Assembly (NCBI GenBank): GCA_002421685.1
Contig: DISB01000001.1
Coordinates: 1-46,741, forward strand
Direction: 5' to 3'
DNA length: 46,741 bases
Source of the DNA: Bacteroidetes bacterium UBA6221
GTDB lineage: Bacteria; Bacteroidota; Bacteroidia; Chitinophagales; Chitinophagaceae
In this document: positions 8,529-18,062 of the stretch, one piece after another
Layout: each line of letters opens with the position of its first letter
Position numbering within the stretch: position 1 is the stretch's first letter
Notes under the pieces: model-generated
The model's database searches: none
What the model saw: only the letters and a program-made list of their open reading frames with translations
Told to the model about the DNA's origin: nothing
Program-made: the position numbers and the translations under genes

Positions 8529-9988
8529 TTTTTGTCTTTTGGAACTATTTGTGCTACCAGTTCAGCTTCTGTAACGAGTTTATTGCCAACGTATACCGTC
8601 CCGCGCATTTCGCAGATACCGCGACGTATGGGGTTGAGCAATTCCAGTTTTAGTATCAACGTATCGCCGGGCAGCACCCTTTGTTTAAACTTCACCTTGT
8701 CTATCTTCAGGAAGTATGTATCGTAGTTCTCCGGGTCGCTGTAGTTGTTCAGCGCCAGTATGCCGCCTGTTTGCGCCAGGGCTTCTATCTGCAAGACGCC
8801 CGGCATTACAGGATTGCCCGGGAAGTGACCCTGGAAGAATTGTTCGTTGAAGGTGACATTTTTAATGCCCACCACGTGGTTATCGCTCAGCTCGATGATC
8901 TTATCTACCAGCAGGAAGGGATACTTATGCGGCAGAGACTTCTCGATATGTGTAATGTCGTAAATGGCGGGCTGGTTGGGATCGTAATTCGGTACGTCAG
9001 ACAAATGTTTGTTCTTTTTGATGAACTGTTTGATCTTTTTCGCAAATTCCACATTGGAAGCATGGCCGGGACGGCTGGCTATGATATGAGCCCTGATAGA
9101 GTGACCCACCAGCGCCAGGTCGCCCACTACGTCCAGTAGTTTATGGCGGGCGGGCTCATTGGTAAAATGCAATTGGATATTGTTCAGTATGCCTTCCTGT
9201 TTTACCTGTATGTTTTTTTTGTTGAATATTTCAGAAAGTCGGTTCAATTCATTTTCGCTCACTACTTTATCTACTACCACTATGGCGTTGCTGAGGTCGC
9301 CGCCTTTAATCAGGTTGTTGTCCAGCAGGTACTCCAGCTCGTGCAGGAAGCAGAACGTGCGGCAGGGAGCTATCTCATCTTTGAATTCGGAGATATGCTT
9401 CAGCGTAGCATGTTGTGTGCCCAGCACTGGCGAGTTGAAGTCAATAAGCGTAGTTATCTGGTACTCGTTAGATGGTACGGCCAGCATATCCACGTTCTTC
9501 ACAGGGTCGTAATAATGGATATTGGAATCTATTGCGTAAACGATGCGTTTGGCATCCTGCTCCTGTACGCCTACGCTGTCTATCGCTTCGATTATTTGTT
9601 TAGAGCTGCCGTCCATTATCGGTATCTCAGGGCCGTCAAGTTCTATCAGCAGGTTGTCCACGCCCATGCCCACTAAGGCCGCGAGTACATGTTCTACTGT
9701 GCTTATTCTTACACCGTTGTGTTCCAGGGTGGTTCCCCTCGATGTGTCTACCACGTAGTCAACATCAGCTTTCACGATAGGCTTCTCCGGCAGGTCCACC
9801 CGCTGAAAACGTATGCCATACCCGGGGTTGGCCGGTTTCATGGTCATATTCACTTTTTGTCCCGTATGCAAGCCCACACCCGGCAACATAACGGAACCTT
9901 TAAGGGTCTGCTGGTTTTGGGGCGATGTAACTTGCTGCACAGTTTCAGTTTTGTTCTTTATCTGCTTGACTAATATATCTTCACTCAC
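8525..9988 (-). CDS. lpxC-fabZ: Fused LpxC deacetylase and FabZ dehydratase
   Basis: A 487-residue bifunctional enzyme. Residues about 25-320 are LpxC, the zinc deacetylase that commits UDP-acyl-GlcNAc to lipid A synthesis: EHVLAAL, the DGPEIPIMDGSS loop, and HKLLDVVGDLALVG with a later GHS/H pair carry the zinc and catalytic residues. Residues about 345-487 are FabZ, the 3-hydroxyacyl-ACP dehydratase of fatty acid synthesis: HKYPFLLVDK and GHFPGNPVMPGVLQIEA with the catalytic His and Glu. This fusion is characteristic of Bacteroidota. I take the start as the GTG at 9988; it overlaps the lpxD stop by 8 bases. Confidence 0.97.
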   Translation of the reverse strand: MSEDILVKQIKNKTETVQQVTSPQNQQTLKGSVMLPGVGLHTGQKVNMTMKPANPGYGIRFQRVDLPEKPIVKADVDYVVDTSRGTTLEHNGVRISTVEHVLAALVGMGVDNLLIELDGPEIPIMDGSSKQIIEAIDSVGVQEQDAKRIVYAIDSNIHYYDPVKNVDMLAVPSNEYQITTLIDFNSPVLGTQHATLKHISEFKDEIAPCRTFCFLHELEYLLDNNLIKGGDLSNAIVVVDKVVSENELNRLSEIFNKKNIQVKQEGILNNIQLHFTNEPARHKLLDVVGDLALVGHSIRAHIIASRPGHASNVEFAKKIKQFIKKNKHLSDVPNYDPNQPAIYDITHIEKSLPHKYPFLLVDKIIELSDNHVVGIKNVTFNEQFFQGHFPGNPVMPGVLQIEALAQTGGILALNNYSDPENYDTYFLKIDKVKFKQRVLPGDTLILKLELLNPIRRGICEMRGTVYVGNKLVTEAELVAQIVPKDKK

Positions 9989-11057
9989 TTTTTGCGGGGG
10001 TGTTTTTTTCGCTTAATAAGGCTGATAATTCAGCAACCTGCTTCTCCAGGTTGCCCAGCCTTTGTTGCAATTCGGGCAAATTTCTGAAAATTGCCTGACT
10101 TTTCAGCGCACTTTTATAATCGTATGCGGGCGAGCCCGTTAATGCTGTGTTAGGATGGGTAACGGACTTGGCCAGCCCGCTCTGTGCGTTGATGCTTGTA
10201 TGGTCGGCTATTTGTATATGCCCCACGATGCCTACCTGGCCGCCTATCACACAGTTTTTGCCTATTTTGGTACTGCCCGAAACGCCTGTTTGTGCGGCTA
10301 TTACGGTATTCTCGCCTATTTCTACATTGTGGGCTATCTGTATCAGGTTGTCCAGTTTCACACCTTTGCGTATATATGTTGAGCCCATTGTGGCCCTGTC
10401 TATAGTTGTATTGGCGCCTATTTCCACATTATCTTCCACTACCACATTGCCTATTTGGGGTATCTTCTTATATGTGCCGTCTTTTTGCGGTGCAAAGCCA
10501 AAGCCATCGCTGCCTATTACCGTGCCTGCATGTATGATAACGTCAGCGCCAATTTTGCAGGTGTCGTATATCTTAACACCGGCAAATACGGTTGAGTTTT
10601 TACCGACTGAGGCCTCATCACCTATATAGCAACCGGGGTATATACGCGCGCCATCTTCAACGGTGGCGTTATCGCCTATGTAGCTAAAGGCGCCTATGTA
10701 CACATTTTTGCCAACGCTGGCAGAAGGCGAAACATAGGCCATGCTGTCAATGCCTGTTTTTCCTTCTTTCGCCTTTATCTCGTTATACTTTTCCAGCAAT
10801 AAAGCGAAGCTGCTGTATGCGTCTTTTACACGGATAAGGGTAGGGGTTACCGGTCTTTCGAGCGCCAGGGCATCGTTTACGATGATTATTGAGGCTTTAC
10901 TGCTATTTAAATATTCTTCATACTTTGGATTGGCTACAAAACTAAGGGCTCCTTCCGCCGCTTCTTCTATTTTGGCCACATGTGTTATGGTAGCGTCGGC
11001 GTTACCCTCAATTTTCCCCTGTATGAGCGCAGCTATTTGTTGTGCGGTAAATTGCAT
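9981..11057 (-). CDS. lpxD: UDP-3-O-(3-hydroxyacyl)glucosamine N-acyltransferase
   Basis: LpxD adds the second acyl chain to the lipid A precursor made by LpxC. The 358 residues show the N-terminal uridine-binding domain (MQFTAQQIAALIQGKIEGN), a long hexapeptide-repeat beta-helix, the catalytic His in LIQIAHNVEIGENT, and a C-terminal helix with a coiled-coil look (LQQRLGNLEKQVAEL). Length is normal. It leads the lpx operon, 64 bases after the HD-domain gene on the same strand. Confidence 0.97.
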   Translation of the reverse strand: MQFTAQQIAALIQGKIEGNADATITHVAKIEEAAEGALSFVANPKYEEYLNSSKASIIIVNDALALERPVTPTLIRVKDAYSSFALLLEKYNEIKAKEGKTGIDSMAYVSPSASVGKNVYIGAFSYIGDNATVEDGARIYPGCYIGDEASVGKNSTVFAGVKIYDTCKIGADVIIHAGTVIGSDGFGFAPQKDGTYKKIPQIGNVVVEDNVEIGANTTIDRATMGSTYIRKGVKLDNLIQIAHNVEIGENTVIAAQTGVSGSTKIGKNCVIGGQVGIVGHIQIADHTSINAQSGLAKSVTHPNTALTGSPAYDYKSALKSQAIFRNLPELQQRLGNLEKQVAELSALLSEKNTPAKSE

Positions 11058-11121
11058 ATTTAGATTACTGATAAAAAGCCCTGTAATTTACAATAAACAA
11101 TAATACTACTGGCCTTATTGC

Positions 11122-12357
11122 TTAAAACAACTCATTTACAGGATTAATATAACAAATGTAGTTCTTATGTACGGGCATTGCAAGCGCTTGGGTTACAACG
11201 GGATTGTCAATCTCAGATATATCCTTCACACTGCCGTTTTTCATGGCTATATGTATGCGCTCGTCGTTAATATTGTAAGTATCCTTTGATGTAATGCCCG
11301 TACATACGAAATAGTCCATCTCTTCGGGTGCGGGACGAAATGCGGCCATCGCGGCTTCTTTCTTTTCTTCAGCCAGAATACTTACATCGTCGGAGGTTAA
11401 GATGACTTTGTATAGTTTCCTGTATTGCATCATACAGCACAGGCGGGAGAGTATCTTATCTTCATGGCGGCACCACTCTTTTACCGATGCCAGTATATCC
11501 ACATCGTCCAGCATACAGAATTTTTCCAGGTGCTGCGGCGATGACTGGAAGTCCTGCAGGGTGACGTTATTGTACAAAAAGTGGCGCAGGGCCGGGCTGG
11601 CGTATAGCTCTTTTCCGCGCCTGGCCAGTTCTCTTGCTCTTTTCAGGATATTTATCAGCAATACCTCGGCTGCCAGGACTGTTTTATGCAGGTAAACCTG
11701 CCAGTACATCAGCCGGCGGGCAATCACAAATTTTTCTACCGAATGCACGCCTTTTTCTTCCACCATCAACTGGTTGTTCTTCACCGTGAGCATATTCAGT
11801 ATCCTGTCGTAACCGATAACACCCTCGGATACGCCTGTATAAAAACTGTCCCGGTTCAGGTAGTCCATGCGGTCTACATCCAGTTGGCTGGAAACAAGCT
11901 GGTGCAGGTAGGGTTTTTCGTACGATTGGTCGAATACCCGTATCGCACCGTCCAGCATACCGTCAAATTCGCGGTTCAGCTCGTTCATGATAAGCCCGGA
12001 GAGGTATTCGTGTGTCACGCCTTCTACCAATGTGTGCTCCAGTGCGTGCGAGAATGGCCCATGGCCTATGTCGTGCAGCAGGATGGCTATGCGTGCGGCC
12101 AGCGATTCCTGCTCGGATATTACAACACCCTTGGCTTTTAATTCGTCCAGCGCTTTGCCCATCAGGTGCACAGCGCCCAGCGAATGGTGGAAACGGGTAT
12201 GCACGGCGCCGGGGTATACAAGATGCGCCGGCCCCATCTGCCTGATATACCTCAGCCGTTGAAACCAGCGGTGGTCTATCAGTTGCAGTATCTCAGCTTC
12301 GGGAAAACGGATAAATCCATACACCGGGTCATTGACTATCTTGCCCTTCATATTCAT
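11122..12357 (-). CDS. HD-domain phosphohydrolase, dGTPase-like
   Basis: 411 residues of the HD superfamily. RFHHSL (55-60), HD at 95-96 in AILLHDIGHG and the following HALEH supply the metal-binding His and Asp residues, and the later YKHxxD-like region is replaced by SQLDVDRMDYLNRD, the standard third-motif block of the bacterial YdhJ/dGTPase-like group. Relatives hydrolyse deoxynucleoside triphosphates to nucleoside and triphosphate, but this subgroup is little studied, so the substrate is an inference. The gene lies 30 bases after the PBP1A gene and 64 before lpxD, suggesting one transcript. A second in-frame Met is two codons further on. Confidence 0.88.
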   Translation of the reverse strand: MNMKGKIVNDPVYGFIRFPEAEILQLIDHRWFQRLRYIRQMGPAHLVYPGAVHTRFHHSLGAVHLMGKALDELKAKGVVISEQESLAARIAILLHDIGHGPFSHALEHTLVEGVTHEYLSGLIMNELNREFDGMLDGAIRVFDQSYEKPYLHQLVSSQLDVDRMDYLNRDSFYTGVSEGVIGYDRILNMLTVKNNQLMVEEKGVHSVEKFVIARRLMYWQVYLHKTVLAAEVLLINILKRARELARRGKELYASPALRHFLYNNVTLQDFQSSPQHLEKFCMLDDVDILASVKEWCRHEDKILSRLCCMMQYRKLYKVILTSDDVSILAEEKKEAAMAAFRPAPEEMDYFVCTGITSKDTYNINDERIHIAMKNGSVKDISEIDNPVVTQALAMPVHKNYICYINPVNELF

Positions 12358-12387
12358 TGTATAACCTGCGCAGTCATTTTATTGTTA

Positions 12388-14628
12388 TTACCATTCGCTG
12401 TCCGGTACAGCCGGCGCGTGTTCGCTGAATTCCAGGTCTCCGGCCGGTTGACTGCCATAGTTGACACTGGATGGATCTATCATAACATCACATTCATTAT
12501 AATTTTCCGGCTCTTCAAATTTAGCCTCCGGGCTGATGCCGAGTGATTTATCTGCATACACCCTTTGCATAAAATAAGCCCATATAGGCAATGCGGCGGC
12601 GGCGCCTTGTCCAAGCCTTTCGCTGCCAAACCTTAAATATCTGTCGTCGCAGCCCACCCATGAACCCGCCATTATTTGCGGAGTATAGCCAATGAACCAT
12701 GCGTCGGCCTGGTTGTTGGTAGTACCTGTTTTACCGGCTATCTCGCCTTGCAGGTTATAGCGGTAGCGCAGCCTTTTAGCCGTACCAAAATCAGCTACGC
12801 CCTGCATCATCCGCACCATTTTGAACGCCGTGTATTTGTTGATAAGTTCTTTTTGTGTGGGTACAAAGCTCTTCAGCACATTGCCATCCTTGTCTTCTAT
12901 TTTGGTGATGTACAGGGGCATGACATTGGTACCGCCTGTCGGGAACATACTGTACGCGCGCATCATCTCGTACAATGACACATCGGGCACACCCAGCGCC
13001 AGCGAGGGCACTTTGTCTATATGAGCTTCCACACCGCATTTTTCCAGGAAGTCGGCAAAAGAGTTGATACCTACTTGTTTTATCAGGTAAAGGGCGGCGT
13101 TGTTGATAGAGCCGGCCAATGCCTGCTTCATCGTCATCGGACCTTTTTCAGACCCTCCAGCATCGTAATTCGCTATAGTAGGGAAACTTTGCGGCGCGGT
13201 AGAAACTATACCGCAGGGTGAGTAACCGTTATCTACCGCCAGGCAATACAGCAAAGGCTTAATGGTAGAACCTACCTGCCTTCTTGTATTGATATTTACG
13301 TGGTCGTACTGAAACCAGGTATGGTTGATGCCACCCACCCATGCTTTTACTTCACCGGTAAAAGGGTCCATAGCCATAAAGCCGGCCTGCAGCATCATTT
13401 TCATGTATTTTATGGAGTCTATCGGGCTCATCAGGGTGTCTTTTTCCCTTTCTTTGTTCCAGGCGAAAACGGTCATTTTTACCGGCTTACGCATTTCGCC
13501 TATTATCTGTTCATGGCTCTTGCCCTCGTCTTTCAGCACCTCGTACCTCGATGATGACTTGATTGCCATATCCAGGTATTTCTGGTAATCGTTCCATATG
13601 CTGCCGTCCTTATACTTGCGTTGGTCCAGGAATAGTTGCTGCATCTCGCTGATGTGCTGCTCTACTGCCGCCTCTGCATATTGTTGCATGCGCACATCAA
13701 TAGTGGTGTATATCTTCAGCCCGTCCTTGTAAATGTTGTATTTGCTGCCATCCGCTTTCCGCAGGTCTTTCAGCATTTCCTTCACATCCTGCTCTACCAC
13801 CTGCCTGAAGTAGGGGGCTATCCCATCGTGATGGGTAAGCTTATGATAATTTAATACCAGTGGTTTCTTTTTCAGCTCATGCGCTTCTTTTACCGTCAGG
13901 TAACCATATTTAGCCATCTGGTCGATCACTGTATTCCTGCGGCGCAGCGATTTGTCAGGGTTCCTCTTCGGGTTGTACGCGGTACTGGCTTTCAACATTC
14001 CTATCAATACCGCGGCTTCTTCCACCTTCAGTTTGTCCGGCGGTTTATTAAAAAAGGTCAGCGAAGCATTCCTGATACCATATACATTACTGCCAAAAGG
14101 CACTGTATTCAGGTAGAGGGTTATTATTTCATTTTTGGTCAATTGTTTTTCCAGCTTCACGGCCATCACCCATTCTTTCAGCTTGATAATAGGCATCATG
14201 AACTTGCTGTTGTTTTCGCGCGGGAACAGGTTTTTGGCCAACTGCTGGGTAATGGTGCTGCCGCCTCCTTCCTTCCCCAACAGCAAAACAGCCCTCAGTA
14301 CAGCTCTGCCGTCCACGCCTGAGTGCTCGTAAAAGCGGGAATCTTCTGTTGCTATCAATGCGTTGAACACATTCGGGGATATCTCTTCAAATTCCGAAGC
14401 GGACCGGTCCTGCACATAGTAGCGGCCTATCAGTTCGCCATCGGTGGCGTACAGGTCGGAGGCCAGTGCGCTTTTCGGGTTTTCCAGCTCTTTCATAGAG
14501 GGCATATAACCCAGCCAGCCCAGGTTGATGAGCAGAATGAGCAGCAGGAACAGCCCTATACCCGACAGGAATATGACCCATAATGCTTTAATGACCCTTT
14601 GTTTAAAACTTTTTTCCTTGACGCTCAC
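12388..14628 (-). CDS. Penicillin-binding protein 1A (class A)
   Basis: A 746-residue bifunctional peptidoglycan synthase. A membrane anchor at about residues 15-38 is followed by the GT51 glycosyltransferase: catalytic Glu95 in EDSRFYEHSGVD, GGSTITQQLAKNLF (122-135) and the KLEKQLTKNEI block. The transpeptidase follows with S454TIK457, SIN (507-509) and KTGT (633-636). All active-site residues are present. It starts at GTG 14628, because an in-frame stop lies 9 bases upstream and no ATG is available. It polymerises and cross-links glycan strands at the outer face of the inner membrane. Confidence 0.95.
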   Translation of the reverse strand: MSVKEKSFKQRVIKALWVIFLSGIGLFLLLILLINLGWLGYMPSMKELENPKSALASDLYATDGELIGRYYVQDRSASEFEEISPNVFNALIATEDSRFYEHSGVDGRAVLRAVLLLGKEGGGSTITQQLAKNLFPRENNSKFMMPIIKLKEWVMAVKLEKQLTKNEIITLYLNTVPFGSNVYGIRNASLTFFNKPPDKLKVEEAAVLIGMLKASTAYNPKRNPDKSLRRRNTVIDQMAKYGYLTVKEAHELKKKPLVLNYHKLTHHDGIAPYFRQVVEQDVKEMLKDLRKADGSKYNIYKDGLKIYTTIDVRMQQYAEAAVEQHISEMQQLFLDQRKYKDGSIWNDYQKYLDMAIKSSSRYEVLKDEGKSHEQIIGEMRKPVKMTVFAWNKEREKDTLMSPIDSIKYMKMMLQAGFMAMDPFTGEVKAWVGGINHTWFQYDHVNINTRRQVGSTIKPLLYCLAVDNGYSPCGIVSTAPQSFPTIANYDAGGSEKGPMTMKQALAGSINNAALYLIKQVGINSFADFLEKCGVEAHIDKVPSLALGVPDVSLYEMMRAYSMFPTGGTNVMPLYITKIEDKDGNVLKSFVPTQKELINKYTAFKMVRMMQGVADFGTAKRLRYRYNLQGEIAGKTGTTNNQADAWFIGYTPQIMAGSWVGCDDRYLRFGSERLGQGAAAALPIWAYFMQRVYADKSLGISPEAKFEEPENYNECDVMIDPSSVNYGSQPAGDLEFSEHAPAVPDSEW

Positions 14629-14680
14629 TATGATTTAAAATTGGTAGCAAAGCTAAAAATTAATAATTATTCCGTCCGGG

Positions 14681-17314
14681 CTACGCTGTTGTTCCCGGAT
14701 TATTTATTTCATCGTCGCCCGGCTGCACGAAGAAACTGATGGTCCTTAGCGGGTTAACGAAGCCTGCAAATCGTTTTTTCCACGGTATTGCGGCCCTCAC
14801 CCTGGCTACGAACGGCTGCAGGAAGGCGCTCACAACAGTACGTTCTTTTTCAGTTAATTCCTGTTTGGCGTATTTCTTTTTGAGGTACACGTTCATAAAG
14901 GCCGTATAATTTGTGCCCAATGCCGGGTCTACCGTATTTCTTGCATATTGCATTGGTGTCTGGTCGTAGCGCAAGATACCCACCTGGTGCAGGTAGAAAT
15001 TTGCGGCCCTGTAAGCAAAATATGCTTTCGGTCCGTCTTTAGTTGACCGTTTGTAGCGCAACACGTAATACCTGTATATCGCAGTAGGGGCCAACAATAA
15101 TAGTAATATCAGGCCACCCAGTATCCCGACCAGTGTCAGCAAAATTTCCCTTGCCGATATTGGTTCTTTGGCTGTTTCTTTCTGTGGTTTATCTTCCGGC
15201 TTAGCAGTGTCTTTGCGCTTCAGGTACAGTTCGTCGGCAGGAGTGGGGGAGGGTATCCTCTTTGCCAATGTAATCCCGCGCTCATTTGGCCGGGCGCTCA
15301 TATCTTTCAACGCCTGCGCGTAAGACACTGCCGTTCCTTCGTCTCCTTTTTTCACTTTGCTCAGGGGCACGTCTACGCTGTCTAAATATATGGCGGCTAT
15401 TTTCATATCCATCACCATGGTGGCGGCACTGTCCATTTTATATTCCTTGTCGTGAAATACAAGATGCTTCACCTTCATGGTGAGCAACTTCTTCAGCGTA
15501 TCCACGTCGGTAACTATGCCATCGGCAGCCAGCCACGCGCGGGGAGGCTGCATAGGCGGTGTGCCGTCGGGCTGGGGACTTTGTTCGGCTTCTTCGTTAC
15601 CAACCGTAGTGTCAAAATCAAGCCAGCCGTAACCCGGGAAATATACCTGCACCCAAGCATGGGCCTGGTCGGCATAGTACCAGTACCAACCTTTGTTCTT
15701 ATCGCTCCGGTCCACGGTCATAAAACCTACCGTGATACGCGACGGAATGCCCAATGCCCGCAACATAAAGAGTGTAGCGCCGGCATAATAGGCGCAATAC
15801 CCCTTCTTGTTTTCAAACAGGAAATACATCAGCTTCGACGCGCTGGGTATATCGGGTATGCCGGGGTTGTCGGTATAGGTAAATATGCGTGCGCCGTTCT
15901 CATCGCGCGCCAGGAAGTGGTCGCGTATGGCCAGTACCTTATCTACCGGGGTGGTGGCGTTTTGGGTTACCTCATGCGCCAGGTCGCTTATCTGTTTAAA
16001 CTTGGCGTTAGGCGGCATCTCGGTATAATAGTCCATGAACTTCTTATCTACTCCCGAATAGTCCGTCACTTTGCGCAGCACTTCAAACCTGTTCTCCTGG
16101 AAGGTGCGTATCTGTTCTTCTTCAGAATTATAGATAAAATAGGCGCTGTTCAACTCGGATACATAGCCCTTGGCCCGGTAGGCCGATATAAATTCCTTGC
16201 GGTAATCTTTCTCAACAGCGATAGGCTGCACAAAGAAACCTACGTTGGGCGCCACATAGGTGCTCCTGGAAAGTTTTTTATTATACACTTCTATATCCAC
16301 CGTCCTGCGCAGCTTGGTGGCCTTGCTGTTGGCGATAACTGTTGAGTCAGTCTCGGTCAAAAACAGGGGTAGTTTGCCGGGGTTAGGCTCAAATACGTCA
16401 TTATATGGCATCAGTGAATCCCGCTCAAATGTCTCGGTCAGCGTATCGAAATAAGTGTAATGGAAAGCCGTAAGGTATAGCGGGTTAGGAATATCTGTAC
16501 CGGGAAAGAAATTATCGATATGCGCTGCGAACAACAACTCGTTGCTCCGGCCCAGGTTGCTGCGCAGGCGCGAGTATTCGTTGATGTCGAAGGTGCCGTC
16601 TTTGTTCTGCTTCAACATGCTGTTTTCCCCGCTCTTACCGCCGCCGCCATAGTTGGCCACTGTTTCTTTTATCTCCCCGCGCATCATGTACACAACGCCG
16701 CCAAAGAGCAACAGCGCCAACAGCCCGAACAGGAATAGCCGCCTGCCCATAAACCACCAAAATTTTTGCGATTTGTCTTTATAACTGTATATCTGCTCTG
16801 CCGCATACAGGATGTACACCGCATACAACACGGCCGGCGTAAAATCGCGCAGCAGGGTATAAACGCTGTCCATCTGCGCCTTGGCTATCAGCAGTATGCA
16901 CACGACCAGCATCAGTGCCGCCGTGAATACAGACCAATAACGCAGCCTTGTAAAGCCCCAGCCCATCAGCCAGCCACCCGTGAATAATATGGCAAATACC
17001 AGGAACTGAACCGAAATAAAGAACGCGTCAAACTCACCCACGGCCATTTTGTCCAGCCCCTCGTACACCAGGAACAACCCGAACAGCAGCAAGAGGAACG
17101 TAGGCAGGAACCGGAAGCGAAGCGCATAAAAAACAGCGCTTACCGCCATGCCCAGTGCAAAATAAATGGTCTGCTGCAGGGCCTGCGCCCCCAGTATGGA
17201 ATAATACTCGTTGGCATGCCACAATATGTAGTAGCTCACCAATGCAGTAGGCAGTACCAGGAAAATAAGTTTGGCCAGTAGCTCGTTCACCGGCGTGGCT
17301 CTCTGTATATTCAT
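14681..17314 (-). CDS. Membrane protein with periplasmic transglutaminase-like domain
   Basis: 877 residues. Six or so membrane segments occupy residues 10-210. A large non-cytoplasmic domain follows, with a transglutaminase-like core: Cys507 in KKGYCAYYAGATLFMLRALG, His552 in DQAHAWVQVY and Asp566 in GWLDFD form the papain-like triad. One more membrane helix lies near 715-735, followed by a short cytoplasmic tail. This layout matches the TgpA/DUF3488-type proteins, whose role in most bacteria is unclear; TgpA of Pseudomonas aeruginosa is essential. Its place just upstream of PBP1A on the same strand (52-base gap) suggests an envelope role. Cross-linking versus protease activity cannot be decided here. 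Confidence 0.85.
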   Translation of the reverse strand: MNIQRATPVNELLAKLIFLVLPTALVSYYILWHANEYYSILGAQALQQTIYFALGMAVSAVFYALRFRFLPTFLLLLFGLFLVYEGLDKMAVGEFDAFFISVQFLVFAILFTGGWLMGWGFTRLRYWSVFTAALMLVVCILLIAKAQMDSVYTLLRDFTPAVLYAVYILYAAEQIYSYKDKSQKFWWFMGRRLFLFGLLALLLFGGVVYMMRGEIKETVANYGGGGKSGENSMLKQNKDGTFDINEYSRLRSNLGRSNELLFAAHIDNFFPGTDIPNPLYLTAFHYTYFDTLTETFERDSLMPYNDVFEPNPGKLPLFLTETDSTVIANSKATKLRRTVDIEVYNKKLSRSTYVAPNVGFFVQPIAVEKDYRKEFISAYRAKGYVSELNSAYFIYNSEEEQIRTFQENRFEVLRKVTDYSGVDKKFMDYYTEMPPNAKFKQISDLAHEVTQNATTPVDKVLAIRDHFLARDENGARIFTYTDNPGIPDIPSASKLMYFLFENKKGYCAYYAGATLFMLRALGIPSRITVGFMTVDRSDKNKGWYWYYADQAHAWVQVYFPGYGWLDFDTTVGNEEAEQSPQPDGTPPMQPPRAWLAADGIVTDVDTLKKLLTMKVKHLVFHDKEYKMDSAATMVMDMKIAAIYLDSVDVPLSKVKKGDEGTAVSYAQALKDMSARPNERGITLAKRIPSPTPADELYLKRKDTAKPEDKPQKETAKEPISAREILLTLVGILGGLILLLLLAPTAIYRYYVLRYKRSTKDGPKAYFAYRAANFYLHQVGILRYDQTPMQYARNTVDPALGTNYTAFMNVYLKKKYAKQELTEKERTVVSAFLQPFVARVRAAIPWKKRFAGFVNPLRTISFFVQPGDDEINNPGTTA

Positions 17315-17372
17315 ATACCTGAAGCCATAAATTTAGGATAAATTCTTACAGATACTTTGTTAAAACTCCGCT

Positions 17373-17846
17373 CTATATCTTATCCAGCACGAAGGAATAA
17401 CGTCCTTCCGCTCTTTCATCCGTAAAACGCATTTTTTTGTTGCCTATGCTGGCGTTCCGCCCGTGCCAGTACCAGCCGTTACCGCCCCTTGTAGGATGGT
17501 CAATGTCGATGATGATCGTATTATTCGTAGATGAGGAAGTATTGCCATCGTCGTCTGTATAGGTGGTGTTGGTTTCGGTCACCACATCGTATTTGCCAAA
17601 ATAAGTGATGGAATTATTCTGGTCTATCAGCGCCGCTTCCTTCTTATCGTTCAGTTGCAATATCATGTTGTTGTATTGCTGGGTAATGTTCTCATTCTTC
17701 AGGAAGCCTTTTTGAATGGTTACTTTTTCAAATTTATACTGGCCGATGGCTTTTCGCTCAGCCTCAGTAAGGCCGTCCTTTTTGGTGCAGGACGCAGAAA
17801 TAACAATTATCGGAATGACTAAATAAAATAATTTCCTCATAGCCAT
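17373..17846 (-). CDS. Small hypothetical lipoprotein
   Basis: 157 residues with a lipoprotein signal (MRKLFYLVIPIIVISASC followed by TKKDG). The mature part is polar and looks like a single beta-rich domain; a Thr/Ser/Asn-rich loop (DDGNTSSSTNN) lies in the middle. It resembles the lipocalin-like lipoproteins of Bacteroidota in size and in the EAERKAIGQYKFEKV start, but I cannot name the family. The start could be either of two Mets, two codons apart. It lies 58 bases upstream of the transglutaminase gene on the same strand. Confidence 0.75.
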   Translation of the reverse strand: MAMRKLFYLVIPIIVISASCTKKDGLTEAERKAIGQYKFEKVTIQKGFLKNENITQQYNNMILQLNDKKEAALIDQNNSITYFGKYDVVTETNTTYTDDDGNTSSSTNNTIIIDIDHPTRGGNGWYWHGRNASIGNKKMRFTDERAEGRYSFVLDKI

Positions 17847-18062
17847 GAAAATTTGGGGTCAAATTAAACAGCCAGATGTTAAATAAATGCTTATTTGTTA
17901 TATATAACAGTTAAAATAATGCTAAACCGCCTCTATATACAGCCCTGTACAGAAAGAAGATATAAACAACAGATTATTATTTACCAACAGTATAAGCTTT
18001 ATCACGGTTCCATTATTAAGAAAACATTATCTTGGGCACGTTTTAAAAATATTTATACCAAA

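Noticed and set aside
17895..18062. Open frame extending the dehydrogenase gene upstream by 56 codons
   Set aside because: The extension is rich in Arg, Tyr and Ile, not like the family, and the normal start with the Rossmann fold at residue 33 fits the ATG at 18063.
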